64,000 nt of DNA from Afipia sp. (lineage in GTDB: Bacteria > Pseudomonadota > Alphaproteobacteria > Rhizobiales > Xanthobacteraceae): NCBI GenBank assembly GCA_017308575.1, contig JAFKEQ010000006.1, forward strand, positions 5,001-69,000. Direction: 5' to 3'. Within the stretch, counting starts at the first letter, position 1, and the number at the start of each line of letters is the position of its first letter. The notes below the pieces were generated by a model that worked only from the letters and a program-made list of their open reading frames with translations, was not told the origin of the DNA and made no database searches. Shown here in pieces: positions 42,821 through 51,245 of this stretch. The position numbers and the translations under genes were made by a program.

Positions 42821-44065
42821 ATGATGTCCGCTCCGACGCCGTTCGATTATACGCCGCTGCTGGCCGAAGGGCTGCCGCCCGCCGCGGCCCGATGGAACGG
42901 CTTTCCGAAATACAACTTCGTCGGCGGCAACAACGACGCGGATCAGGTGCCGGTCGAGAAACTGCTGGCGGCGTCCACCTCCGTGCTGACCCGCGAGGGC
43001 GCGACGCTTGCGACCTATGGCCTCAACAGCGGTCCGCTGGGATATCGTCCGCTGCGCGAATTTCTGGTCGGCAAGCTGAAGCGCGATGCGGGCATCACTT
43101 GCACCGCCGACGAAATCCTCATCACATCCGGCTCATTGCAGGGGCTCGACCTCGTCAACGGCATTCTGCTGTCGCCGGGCGATACCGTGCTGATCGAGCA
43201 GGAATGCTATCAGGGATCGATCACGCGGCTGACGCGGCGCGACGTCAACGTCGTGGGCATTCCGCTCGACAAGGACGGCATGCGGATCGACGCCGTGGCG
43301 TCGGCGCTGGCCGATCTGAAGGCGAAGGGCATCCGGCCGAAATACATCTACACCATTCCGACGGTGCAGAATCCCACCGGTACGATCCTGAGCGAACAGC
43401 GCCGCGGCGAGCTACTGAAGCTTGCTGATGACTATGGCGTGCCGATCTTCGAGGACGACTGCTACGCCGATCTGATCTGGAACGGTCAGCGCCCGCCCGC
43501 GCTCTACGCCATGAGCAAGACCGCGAATGTCATCCATATCGGGTCGTTCTCCAAGTCCGTCGCGCCTGCGCTGCGTGTCGGCTACATCGTCGCGCCATGG
43601 AATGTGCTGTCGCGGATTCAGGCGATCAAGACCGATGCGGGGTCCGGCGCGCTGGAACAGATGGTGCTGGCGGAGTTCTGCGCAGCGCATTTCAACGATC
43701 ATGTGCCGAAGCTGGCGCGCGGCCTGCGCATCAAGCTGGAAGCGCTGATGGAGGCGCTGGCCGAGCAGTTCGGCACCGCCGCCGAATTCGACGATCCGCC
43801 GGGCGGAATCTTTCTTTGGGTCAAGCTGCCGGACAATGTGGATACCATGAAGCTGTATCAGGCGGCGCAGGCGGCCGGTATCGCCATCAATCCCGGCACC
43901 GAGTGGTCGGTGAACGCCAGGCACAGCAAGAGCCGCTTGCGGCTGTGCTTCGCCAGTTCATCGGTGCAGGAAATCCGCGAGGGCGTCGCGGCGCTGGCGG
44001 AGGTGTGCCGCCGCGAATTCGGTGTGCCGCTCCGCAGCGCCAATATGGAGCGGGCCAAGGGCTGA
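42821..44065 (+). CDS. PLP-dependent aminotransferase, class I/II
   Basis: 414 aa from the ATG at 42821 with GGGAG six bases upstream; an in-frame ATG at 42791 is an alternative. Fold-type I pattern: NSGPLGYRPLREFLVGKL, ITSGSLQGLDLVNGILLSPGD, PTVQNPTGTILS, and the PLP Lys in HIGSFSKSVAPALRVGYI (about residue 240). It resembles the 2-aminoadipate/multi-substrate aminotransferases related to MocR proteins, without a DNA-binding domain. The substrate is unknown. Confidence 0.89.
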   Translation: MMSAPTPFDYTPLLAEGLPPAAARWNGFPKYNFVGGNNDADQVPVEKLLAASTSVLTREGATLATYGLNSGPLGYRPLREFLVGKLKRDAGITCTADEILITSGSLQGLDLVNGILLSPGDTVLIEQECYQGSITRLTRRDVNVVGIPLDKDGMRIDAVASALADLKAKGIRPKYIYTIPTVQNPTGTILSEQRRGELLKLADDYGVPIFEDDCYADLIWNGQRPPALYAMSKTANVIHIGSFSKSVAPALRVGYIVAPWNVLSRIQAIKTDAGSGALEQMVLAEFCAAHFNDHVPKLARGLRIKLEALMEALAEQFGTAAEFDDPPGGIFLWVKLPDNVDTMKLYQAAQAAGIAINPGTEWSVNARHSKSRLRLCFASSSVQEIREGVAALAEVCRREFGVPLRSANMERAKG

Positions 44066-44070
44066 CGATA

Positions 44071-44622
44071 ATGATGCAGAAAATTCTTGTCGGGCTGCTC
44101 GCGACCATCGGTTCGTTCGCGGCGCTGATCCTGCTGCAGCCGTCCGAGTACCGGATTGCGCGGACGACAACGATCGCGGCGCCTGCTCAGGATGTGTTCG
44201 CCCAGATCGACGATTTCCATCGCTGGCAGGCGTGGTCGCCCTGGGCCGAGCGCGATCCGAAGGCAAAGACATCCTTCGACGGTCCCGCCAGCGGCAAAGG
44301 CGCGGTGTTCGCATGGTCGGGAAACAACGAAGTGGGTGAGGGCCGCATGACCCTCACTGACAGCCGGCCCGGCGAACTGGTGAAAATTAAAACTGACTTT
44401 GTGAAGCCGTTCGTCGGCACCAGCTATTCCGACTTCACCCTGAAGCCGGAGGGAGTGGGTACTTCACTGACATGGACCATGTCAGGCGAGAACGATTTTA
44501 TCGGCAAGGCGATCTGCCTCTTTGTCAGTATGGACAAGGTGCTGGGCGGCGAGATGGAGAAAGGTCTCGCAGGCGTCAAGCGGATCGCGGAAGCGGGTAC
44601 GAAAAAGCCAGCGCAAAACTAG
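44071..44622 (+). CDS. SRPBCC family protein with N-terminal membrane anchor
   Basis: 183 aa, starting five bases after the aminotransferase stop, so likely co-transcribed. One hydrophobic N-terminal segment (ILVGLLATIGSFAALILLQP) is followed by the START/polyketide-cyclase-like fold: RTTTIAAPAQDVFAQIDDFHRWQAWSPWAERDP. The fold binds hydrophobic ligands; the ligand is unknown. Confidence 0.85.
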   Translation: MMQKILVGLLATIGSFAALILLQPSEYRIARTTTIAAPAQDVFAQIDDFHRWQAWSPWAERDPKAKTSFDGPASGKGAVFAWSGNNEVGEGRMTLTDSRPGELVKIKTDFVKPFVGTSYSDFTLKPEGVGTSLTWTMSGENDFIGKAICLFVSMDKVLGGEMEKGLAGVKRIAEAGTKKPAQN

Positions 44623-44654
44623 TCTGCGCCGGCTTCGTCGTCCGTTTTGATTTA

Positions 44655-46031
44655 TCAGGCCGCTGCGACGCCGCGCAGTTCGCCCGAGTTTGGCGGCGGG
44701 ATCGGCTGGCCGTCATCGGCATATTCATTGAGCTTGTTGCGCAGGGTGCGGATCGAGATGCCGAGAATGTTCGCGGCATGGGTGCGATTGCCGAGGCAGT
44801 GCTTCAGCGTTTCCAGGATGAGGTCGCGCTCCACGTCCGCCACGGTGCGGCCGACCAGTGCGCGGGTCACCTGTTCGGCGGCGAAGGTGGCATGCGCCAC
44901 GGCGGGCGGCGTCTTGCTGACGTCGAGACGATCACCATCCGGGGAAAGGATCGCGTCGGCGCCGATCTCGTCGCCGCTGGCCATCAGCACCGCTCGGTGC
45001 ATCGTGTTCTCAAGCTCGCGGACGTTGCCCTGCCAGCGGTTGGAGGTGAGCACGCGGCGTGCTTCCGCCGAGATCGGCCGCAGCGGGACGCCGTTGGCTT
45101 CGGCGTATTTCTTCACGAAGTGCTGTGCCAGTTCCAGAATGTCGGCGGGCCGCTCGCGCAGCGCCGGGATTTTCAGGTTCACGACATTGAGGCGGAATAG
45201 CAGGTCTTCACGGAAGGTGCCGGCCTTCACGGCCTCGGCAAGGTTGCGGTTCGAGGTCGCGATAATGCGGATATCCACCGGCACCGGGCGCGTGCCGCCG
45301 ACGCGATCGATCACGCGTTCCTGAATCGCGCGCAGCAGTTTCGATTGCAGGCGGATGTCCATTTCGGAAATTTCGTCCAGCAGCAGCGTGCCGCCGGTCG
45401 CTTCCTCGAACTTGCCGATGCGGCGCGCGATGGCGCCGGTGAACGAGCCCTTCTCGTGGCCGAACAGTTCGGATTCCAGAAGATGTTCGGGAATCGCGGC
45501 GCAGTTGATCGAGATGAACGGCTTGCGGGCACGGTTCGAGCGGGTGTGGACGTAACGCGCCAGCACTTCCTTGCCGGTGCCGGATTCGCCGGTGATCATC
45601 ACCGAGGCGTCGGAGCCGGCAATCTGCTGCGCCAGCTTCACGACCTTGGCCATGGCGTCGTCGCGATAGATCAGATCGCGCGAGTCGTTGGCGACGGCGG
45701 CGAGCACTGCGGCGATCAGTTCCGGATCGGGTGGCAGCGGGATGTATTCCTTCGCGCCGGCATGAATGGCGGCGACCGCGGCCCGCGCATCGGTGGTGAT
45801 GCCGCAGGCGACGATGGGAACGTGGATGTGTTCGGCCTCGAGCCGGATCACGAGGTCGCGGATGTCGAGCGCGACGTCGACCAGCAGCAGGTCGGCGCCC
45901 TTGCCGCCGCGCACCACGCGCATCGCTTGTTCCGAGTCCTCGGCGTGGGTCACCGTCGCGCCGTTCTCCATGGCGATCTTGGTGGCGGTGGTGAGCTGGC
46001 CCTTGAGCGTGCCAACGATGAGAAGCCGCAT
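44655..46031 (-). CDS. flbD: Sigma-54-dependent flagellar regulator FlbD
   Basis: 458 aa. The receiver-like domain (residues 1-115) lacks the usual acidic pocket: it begins MRLLIVGTLKGQL instead of the VDDD type. The AAA+ domain has Walker A GESGTGKEV, the sigma-54 contact loop GSFTGA (variant of GAFTGA) and Walker B GGTLLLDEISEM. The C-terminal Fis-type helix-turn-helix is at NRTHAANILGISIRTLRNKL. FlbD activates sigma-54 flagellar promoters. It is the last gene of the fliF operon, as in Caulobacter. Confidence 0.95.
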   Translation of the reverse strand: MRLLIVGTLKGQLTTATKIAMENGATVTHAEDSEQAMRVVRGGKGADLLLVDVALDIRDLVIRLEAEHIHVPIVACGITTDARAAVAAIHAGAKEYIPLPPDPELIAAVLAAVANDSRDLIYRDDAMAKVVKLAQQIAGSDASVMITGESGTGKEVLARYVHTRSNRARKPFISINCAAIPEHLLESELFGHEKGSFTGAIARRIGKFEEATGGTLLLDEISEMDIRLQSKLLRAIQERVIDRVGGTRPVPVDIRIIATSNRNLAEAVKAGTFREDLLFRLNVVNLKIPALRERPADILELAQHFVKKYAEANGVPLRPISAEARRVLTSNRWQGNVRELENTMHRAVLMASGDEIGADAILSPDGDRLDVSKTPPAVAHATFAAEQVTRALVGRTVADVERDLILETLKHCLGNRTHAANILGISIRTLRNKLNEYADDGQPIPPPNSGELRGVAAA

Positions 46032-46098
46032 GGTGGTCTCCTGTTATCCTGTCTTGTCGGCGATCCCGGCCATTTTCGGCATCGGTCGTCTGATTGTG

Positions 46099-46452
46099 TT
46101 AGGCGCGTTCGGCCTTGATGATTTCGGTCATGGTGACGCCGAGCTTGTCCTCGACGAGAACGACTTCGCCGCGCGCCACCAGGCGGTTGTTGACGTAGAT
46201 GTCGATGGCTTCGCCGACGCGGCGGTCGAGTTCGAGCACCGTGCCGGGGCCGAGCTTCAGCAGTTCTGAAACATCCATTTTGGAACGGCCGAGCACCGCG
46301 GACACCTGTACGGGCACGTCGAAGACGGCTTCAAGATCTGAAGCGATGCGTCCGACATAATCGTTGTCGTCATCGGTGGTCTGATCGTCCACCAGCGGCG
46401 CGTCGGCGGCGTTCAGGTCGGGAAGGGGTACGTTGGAGTCTGTGTCGCTCAT
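46099..46452 (-). CDS. fliN: Flagellar motor switch protein FliN
   Basis: 117 aa. The N-terminus is acidic and Asp/Pro-rich, and the SpoA domain spans about residues 45-117 (VSAVLGRSKMDVSELLKLGPG, LDRRVGEAIDIYVNNRLVARGEVVLVEDKLGVTMTEI). It is part of the cytoplasmic C-ring of the flagellar motor. It lies 67 bases upstream of flbD and 16 bases downstream of fliH. Confidence 0.95.
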   Translation of the reverse strand: MSDTDSNVPLPDLNAADAPLVDDQTTDDDNDYVGRIASDLEAVFDVPVQVSAVLGRSKMDVSELLKLGPGTVLELDRRVGEAIDIYVNNRLVARGEVVLVEDKLGVTMTEIIKAERA

Positions 46453-46468
46453 GGTCGATCCCCAATAG

Positions 46469-47122
46469 TCATTTCATCTGGCCGGGCAGGCCGGCCTGAT
46501 TGCGGGACGCCATGTAGCGCCCGACGAGTTCATTGATCTTCGCTTCGATGGTGGAGCGGTCGAGCGTCACGCCGCCGTCCGCCCATTCGATCCTGCAGTC
46601 ACCTGTGGCGATGTCGGGCTCGGCAAGAATGACAAGCCGTCCCTCGAAGCCGCTGCGTTTTGCGAGTTGTTCGATCTGCTCGCGCGCCATGTCGTAGAGC
46701 GCATCGTTGACCCGCACCACGATATGCGGGGTCGCGGTCAGATGCCGGAAGCAGTCGCTGACCAGAGCCATGATCTCCGCCAACGGTTCGGCGGCCATCA
46801 GTTCGGTGCAGAGCTTGCGGGCGACCGCCAGCGCGACGTCGACCGCTTCGGTTTCCATCCGGTCCTCGACGGACGTGACGCCTGCGGCAATCGCCTTGAT
46901 CGCGATGCCGATTTCCTCCAGCGCCAGCGCCACGCGCCGGTCACTCTCGGCCTTGGCTTCGTTGCGGGCGGCATCGAATCCGGCGCGATATGCGCGCGCT
47001 TCGGCGTCGGCCAGCCGCTTCGCCATCTCGGCCGCGGCCACGGCGCGGTCCTGCGCGGTTTCCTTCGCGGGCTGGGGCGCCGCGAAGTCCATGTCGAACA
47101 GGAATTTTGCGGGTGCGCCCAT
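46469..47122 (-). CDS. fliH: Flagellar assembly protein FliH (FlbE)
   Basis: 217 aa. Ala/Glu/Arg-rich helical N-terminal half (residues 20-85, AAAEMAKRLADAEARAYRAGFDAARNEA) and a C-terminal domain with DVALAVARKLCTELMAAEPLAEIMALV and DIATGDCRIEWADGGVTLDRSTIEAKINELV. FliH regulates the export ATPase FliI. Its ATG overlaps the fliG stop by one base (TGATG), which supports the start. In Caulobacter the homologue in this position is FlbE. Confidence 0.9.
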   Translation of the reverse strand: MGAPAKFLFDMDFAAPQPAKETAQDRAVAAAEMAKRLADAEARAYRAGFDAARNEAKAESDRRVALALEEIGIAIKAIAAGVTSVEDRMETEAVDVALAVARKLCTELMAAEPLAEIMALVSDCFRHLTATPHIVVRVNDALYDMAREQIEQLAKRSGFEGRLVILAEPDIATGDCRIEWADGGVTLDRSTIEAKINELVGRYMASRNQAGLPGQMK

Positions 47123-48231
47123 CAGTACACCAGCTCGTCGTCAGCACGATTCTTCTGCAGCATGATTTCGCCTTTCGCGGCGAGATCCTTGGCAAGATTG
47201 ACCAGCAGCGCCTGCGCCTCGTCCACGTCGCGCAGCCGCACGGGACCGGCGGCCGCCATGTCGTCCTGCAGCATCTTGGCGGCGCGGCTCGACATATTGC
47301 CCATGAAGAAGTCGCGCACGGTTTCGTTGGCGCCCTTCAGCGCGATGCCGAGCTTGTCCTTGTCGACATGGCGCATCAGCGTCTGCGCCGAACCGGCGTC
47401 CAGCTTCACGAGATCGTCGAAGGTGAACATCAGCGCCTTGATGCGCTCGGCCGCTTCGCGGTTTTCCTCTTCGAGGGAGGTGAGGAAGCGGGTTTCGGTC
47501 TGGCGGTCGAAATTGTTGAAGATTTCCGCCATCACCTCGTGGGCGTCACGGCGGCGGGTCTGCGACAGGTTCGACATGAATTCGATGCGCAGCGTCTGCT
47601 CGACGCGCTCGATGACTTCTTTCTGCACCGCCTCCATCCGCAGCATGCGGTTGACGACGTCGAGAGCCATGTCCTCGGGCAGGATCGCGAGCACACGCGC
47701 GGCGTGTTCCGATTTCAGCTTCGACAGCACCACGGCGATGGTCTGCGGGTACTCGTTCTTGAGGTAGTTCGCGAGCACCTCTTCCTGCACATTGGAGAGC
47801 TTCTCCCACATGTTGCGTCCGGCGGGTCCGCGGATTTCATCCATGATGCCGTTGACGCGATCCGACGGCAGGTACTGCTGCAGCAGCCGCTCGGTGGCGT
47901 CGAAATTGCCCATCAGCGCGCCGGATGCCGACATGCGCGAGACGAATTCGAGCATCATGTCCTCGACCACGTCGGCTTCGACGGTGCCCAGCGATGACAT
48001 AACGACTGACAGCTCGCGCACCTCGTCGTCGTCCAGCAGTTCCCAGATCTTGCCGCCATACTGTTCGCCGAGCGCCAGCATCATGATCGCTGCCCGCTTC
48101 GGCCCTGAAATCGGCGCGGTCTTGGCGCGGCCGCCCTGGCGGCTGGCCAACGTGGCGACAACTCCCGCGATATCGTTGGTGGCGGAAGTCGGAACGGGAG
48201 CATTGGACGTGAGAGCGGGTGTCGTTGCCAT
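47122..48231 (-). CDS. fliG: Flagellar motor switch protein FliG
   Basis: 369 aa. FliG N, middle and C domains are recognisable: [32 protein letters not shown], the EHPQ-like region of the middle domain ([27 protein letters not shown]), and the C-terminal torque helix region ([45 protein letters not shown]). FliG connects the MS ring with the stator. It is co-transcribed with fliF (six bases apart). Confidence 0.96.
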   Translation of the reverse strand: MATTPALTSNAPVPTSATNDIAGVVATLASRQGGRAKTAPISGPKRAAIMMLALGEQYGGKIWELLDDDEVRELSVVMSSLGTVEADVVEDMMLEFVSRMSASGALMGNFDATERLLQQYLPSDRVNGIMDEIRGPAGRNMWEKLSNVQEEVLANYLKNEYPQTIAVVLSKLKSEHAARVLAILPEDMALDVVNRMLRMEAVQKEVIERVEQTLRIEFMSNLSQTRRRDAHEVMAEIFNNFDRQTETRFLTSLEEENREAAERIKALMFTFDDLVKLDAGSAQTLMRHVDKDKLGIALKGANETVRDFFMGNMSSRAAKMLQDDMAAAGPVRLRDVDEAQALLVNLAKDLAAKGEIMLQKNRADDELVY

Positions 48232-48237
48232 GTGCGA

Positions 48238-49857
48238 TTACGCCGGTTCTGCAAGCCACTGACGGATGATCGAGGCGGTTTCGTTCGGATTGCGCTCGGC
48301 GAGTTCGCCGACGCGATGGACTGATTGTGCGTGGACCTGACCCTGCACCTGCGCAACGTCGATCATCTGCGCGGTGGCGCTGCCCGCAAGCTGCGGCTGC
48401 GGATTGACCGGCGCGACCGGCGCTTCGGGCAAGGCCGGGAGCGCGGCGACTTCGGGTGCGGCGGCCGGATCGGCGGCGAGAACGCGCTTGAGCAGCGGGC
48501 GGACCACCATGAACACGACGATGATGCCGAGGATCAGCATGACGCCGAGTTCGATGAAATACATGATGTCGTCTTTGGTGAACTGGAACATGCCGAGCAG
48601 ACCCTTGGGCGCTTCGGCCGGAATCAGCGACGGCGATTCCGCGAATTTCAGGTTCACCACCTGCACCTGATCGCCGCGCTTCTCGTCGAAGCCGATCGCG
48701 GAGCGCACCAGCGTGCCGATCAGTTCCAGATCTTCCTTGGTGCGCGGCGCGTAGACCACCTCGCCCTTGTCGTTCTTGGTGTAGCTGCCGTCCACCAGCA
48801 CCGCGACCGAGATGCGGTTGACGCGGCCCGCTTCGGTGACCTCGGTCTTGGTGACGCGGGAAATCTCGTAGTTGTTGATTTCCTCGCTCTTCTTGCTCTG
48901 GTCCTTCGGAGTCGAGCCCGCCGTGTTGCCGGAATTGCCGGGAAGCTCGTTGTTGACGGTGACCTGGCCGTCATTGGTGTTGGTGCTGGCGGAGGATTCC
49001 TCGCGGGACTGGCTGGAGCGCAGGACGCGGCCTTCCGGATCGAACTTGTCCGAGGTCTGGGTGACCTTGTTGTAGTCGAAATCCGCCGAGAGCTGGACGC
49101 GGGCGCGGCCGGAGCCGACCACCGAGGAGACAATGCCTTCGACCTGATCGCGCAGGCGCTTTTCAAACGCCGCGCGGCGTTCGTCGCCGCTGATGTCTCC
49201 GGCGGAATCGCCAGCGGCGCCATTGGCGAGCAATTGGCCGTTCTCATCGACGATGGAGACGCGCTGGGCCTTCATGCCGTTGACGGCGGAGGCGACGATA
49301 TGACGGATGGCGCGAACCTGCTGCGGCTCAAGCTGGCCGCGCACGCGCAGCACGATGGAGGCGGACGGTTCGGGCGTTTCGCGCGAGAACAGCGGTCGTT
49401 CCGGCAGCACGAGGTGGACGCGGGCGGCCTGAATGCGGTCGATGGCCTTGATGGTGCGGGCCAGTTCGCCTTCGAGCGCGCGCAGGTGATTGATGTTCTG
49501 GACGAAGCTGGTGGCGCCGAGGGCGTCCGACTTGTCGAAGATTTCGTAGCCGACGCCGCCGCCCTTGGGCAGGCCACCCTCGGCCAGCTTCATGCGCAGC
49601 CGGGTGATCTTGTCCTTGGGCACCTGAATGACGGAGCCGTCATTCTTCATCTCATAGGGGATGCCCTGCCGTTCCAGATCCTTGATGATCGCGGAGGAGT
49701 CTTCGTAGGAGAGATCGGTGAACAGGGTCGCCATCGGGGGCGTGGTGACCCGCATGATGACAAAGCCGAAGAACCCGACCAGCGCGAGGGTTACAGCGGC
49801 CATGGCCGCCATGCGCGCTGCACCCAGACCTTTCAGGAATGAAACCAGACCTTGCAA
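48238..49857 (-). CDS. fliF: Flagellar MS-ring protein FliF
   Basis: 539 aa. N-terminal membrane span (residues 15-38) followed by ring-building motif domains (PPMATLFTDLSYEDSSAIIKDLERQGIPYEMKNDGSVIQVP, RVHLVLPERPLFSRETPEPSASIVLRV), a second membrane span near residue 440 (YFIELGVMLILGIIVVFMVVRPL), and a C-terminal FliG-binding tail. It forms the inner-membrane MS ring. It is the first gene of the fliF-fliG-fliH-fliN-flbD operon. Confidence 0.96.
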   Translation of the reverse strand: MQGLVSFLKGLGAARMAAMAAVTLALVGFFGFVIMRVTTPPMATLFTDLSYEDSSAIIKDLERQGIPYEMKNDGSVIQVPKDKITRLRMKLAEGGLPKGGGVGYEIFDKSDALGATSFVQNINHLRALEGELARTIKAIDRIQAARVHLVLPERPLFSRETPEPSASIVLRVRGQLEPQQVRAIRHIVASAVNGMKAQRVSIVDENGQLLANGAAGDSAGDISGDERRAAFEKRLRDQVEGIVSSVVGSGRARVQLSADFDYNKVTQTSDKFDPEGRVLRSSQSREESSASTNTNDGQVTVNNELPGNSGNTAGSTPKDQSKKSEEINNYEISRVTKTEVTEAGRVNRISVAVLVDGSYTKNDKGEVVYAPRTKEDLELIGTLVRSAIGFDEKRGDQVQVVNLKFAESPSLIPAEAPKGLLGMFQFTKDDIMYFIELGVMLILGIIVVFMVVRPLLKRVLAADPAAAPEVAALPALPEAPVAPVNPQPQLAGSATAQMIDVAQVQGQVHAQSVHRVGELAERNPNETASIIRQWLAEPA

Positions 49858-49929
49858 CGAACCACCAGCCCCAACGATTCGGCGCGGCGCACCGACTGGG
49901 CAGAATTTGCCTATCTATGGTTTCCAGAT

Positions 49930-49948
49930 GGTTAACGCCGGTTAACGG
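49930..49948. promoter_or_regulatory. GGTTAACG direct repeat upstream of fliF
   Basis: Two GGTTAACG units (49930-49937 and 49940-49947) spaced exactly 10 bases apart, 73-90 bases upstream of fliF. Related to CtrA boxes (TTAA-N7-TTAA) but with a six-base spacer, so the assignment is uncertain. Confidence 0.35.
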
Positions 49949-49972
49949 ATAGGGAGAAAATCCGGACATGCC

Positions 49973-50004
49973 AAAAACCGGGCTCTCTGAAAGAGCCCGG
50001 TTTT
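49973..50004 (-). terminator. Terminator of sciP
   Basis: AAAACCGGGCTCT (49974-49986) pairs perfectly over 13 bp with AGAGCCCGGTTTT (49992-50004). The minus-strand side ends in a T run. It lies 53 bases after the sciP stop and separates it from the fliF operon. Confidence 0.9.
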
Positions 50005-50057
50005 CAGAAAATTGGAGGATAATGACGGGAATTGGCGCGGCGGAGGCGCCGAAGAGC

Positions 50058-50333
50058 TTACTGGCGGTACTGCTGGATGCGGGTGGTGCGCAGGCCGGCC
50101 AGACCGTGCTGGTCGATGGAGAACTGCCAGGACAGGAATTCGTCAACCGTAAGGGTGTAACGGCTGCAGGCTTCCTCAAGGGAAAGCAGGCCGCCGCGGA
50201 CCGCGGCTACAACTTCGGCCTTACGGCGGATGACCCACCGTTTGGTTCCGGGCGCGGGGAGATCCGCGATTGTCAGCGGACTGCCATCGGGCCCGATGAC
50301 GTACTTCACCCTCGGGCGGTGGGGTTCTGTCAT
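50058..50333 (-). CDS. sciP: SciP-type CtrA inhibitor (DUF1153 protein)
   Basis: 91 aa, similar in size to Caulobacter SciP. Conserved DUF1153 features: RPRVKYVIGPDGSPLTIADLP, the helix-turn-helix-like WVIRRKAEVVAAVRGGLLSLEEACSRYTLTVDEFLSWQ and the short C-terminal tail TRIQQYRQ. SciP binds the master regulator CtrA and blocks its promoter activation. The start ATG at 50333 is used; the frame is open to 50357. It stands between the fliF operon and the fliK-flgD operon on the same strand. Confidence 0.9.
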   Translation of the reverse strand: MTEPHRPRVKYVIGPDGSPLTIADLPAPGTKRWVIRRKAEVVAAVRGGLLSLEEACSRYTLTVDEFLSWQFSIDQHGLAGLRTTRIQQYRQ

Positions 50334-50455
50334 GGTGTACTCACAAACTCGAAACAACTGAACTCGTGGGAACCAAGGTACCCGCAGCCGCTTAAAATTT
50401 GCCTAAGCCCAAGCCTCCAATACGATTCTCCTTCGATCAGCCCGAAACCGACAAA

Positions 50456-50477
50456 GCCGGCTCCTGATGGAACCGGC
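50456..50477 (-). terminator. Possible terminator of flgD
   Basis: GCCGGCTCC (50456-50464) pairs with GGAACCGGC (50469-50477) with one mismatch. On the minus strand a T-containing stretch (TTTGTCGGTTTC) follows. It lies 56 bases after the flgD stop. Confidence 0.45.
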
Positions 50478-50533
50478 CTGAAGGACGAAAGACATGTCGC
50501 TGGCGCCGCCCGGACGAGCGGAGCGCCCGCCGT

Positions 50534-51235
50534 TTAGGTGGTGGTCGACCGCACGATGCGCTTGATCTGATCGGTCGTATAATTCTTTCCGCCGATCGAC
50601 AGCAGGGGCGGGCTCGCGGTGAGATCGACGGAATCGACAATCCCCTGCACTTCGGTGGAGATGGAGACGTTGTTGCCGCTGCTGTCCTTGGCGGTCACCG
50701 TCATCGTGTAGTCGCCGACCGGCCATTGCGTCCCGTCGGTGCCCTTGCCGTCCCAGACGAAGCTCGCGTTGCCCGAGCTGATCTGGAAGTTGCCGCTATA
50801 GGCGGTCTGGCCGGTTTTGTCGGTGATCGTGATCGTCGCGTTGGTGTCGCTCGGCGAGTTGAAATTCCACGTCGCGTTGCCGTCGAAATGCGCCGTGCTG
50901 CCATCCACGGCGACGTTCTGGCCGACATAGACCAGCGCCTGTGTGGACTGCGCGCTCTTTTCGATGCTGACCAGCGAGGCGAGCTGGTCGTTGGACTTCA
51001 ACTGCTGCTCGACCTGCGCGAACTGCACGAGCTGCTGGGTGAACTGGTTGGTATCCAGCGGGTCGAGCGGGTTCTGGTTCTGCAACTGCGTGGTCAGCAG
51101 CGTCAGGAAGGTCTGGAAGTTGTCCGCGATGCCGCCGACCGTGCTGCTGGAGCTGGACGAACTGGACGAGCTCGAGCTGGACGTTGAGGAAGTGGCCGAA
51201 GTCGGCATCGGCAGGGTGGTTGCATCAACCGCCAT
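50534..51235 (-). CDS. flgD: Flagellar hook assembly protein FlgD
   Basis: 233 aa from the ATG at 51235. The N-terminus holds a run of about 16 Ser residues, followed by the export and hook-capping segment NFQTFLTLLTTQLQNQNPLDPLDTNQFTQQLVQFAQVEQQLKSNDQL (residues about 38-84), and a FlgD Ig-like/tudor domain. FlgD caps the growing hook. It starts 10 bases after the fliK stop, so the two form an operon. The Ser run is unusual. Confidence 0.92.
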   Translation of the reverse strand: MAVDATTLPMPTSATSSTSSSSSSSSSSSSSTVGGIADNFQTFLTLLTTQLQNQNPLDPLDTNQFTQQLVQFAQVEQQLKSNDQLASLVSIEKSAQSTQALVYVGQNVAVDGSTAHFDGNATWNFNSPSDTNATITITDKTGQTAYSGNFQISSGNASFVWDGKGTDGTQWPVGDYTMTVTAKDSSGNNVSISTEVQGIVDSVDLTASPPLLSIGGKNYTTDQIKRIVRSTTT

Positions 51236-51245
51236 GGTGATCTCC

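Noticed and set aside
51123-51190. Serine codon run in flgD as a phase-variable repeat
   Set aside because: The codons vary (TCC, AGC, TCG, TCA), so there is no simple tandem repeat that would slip during replication.
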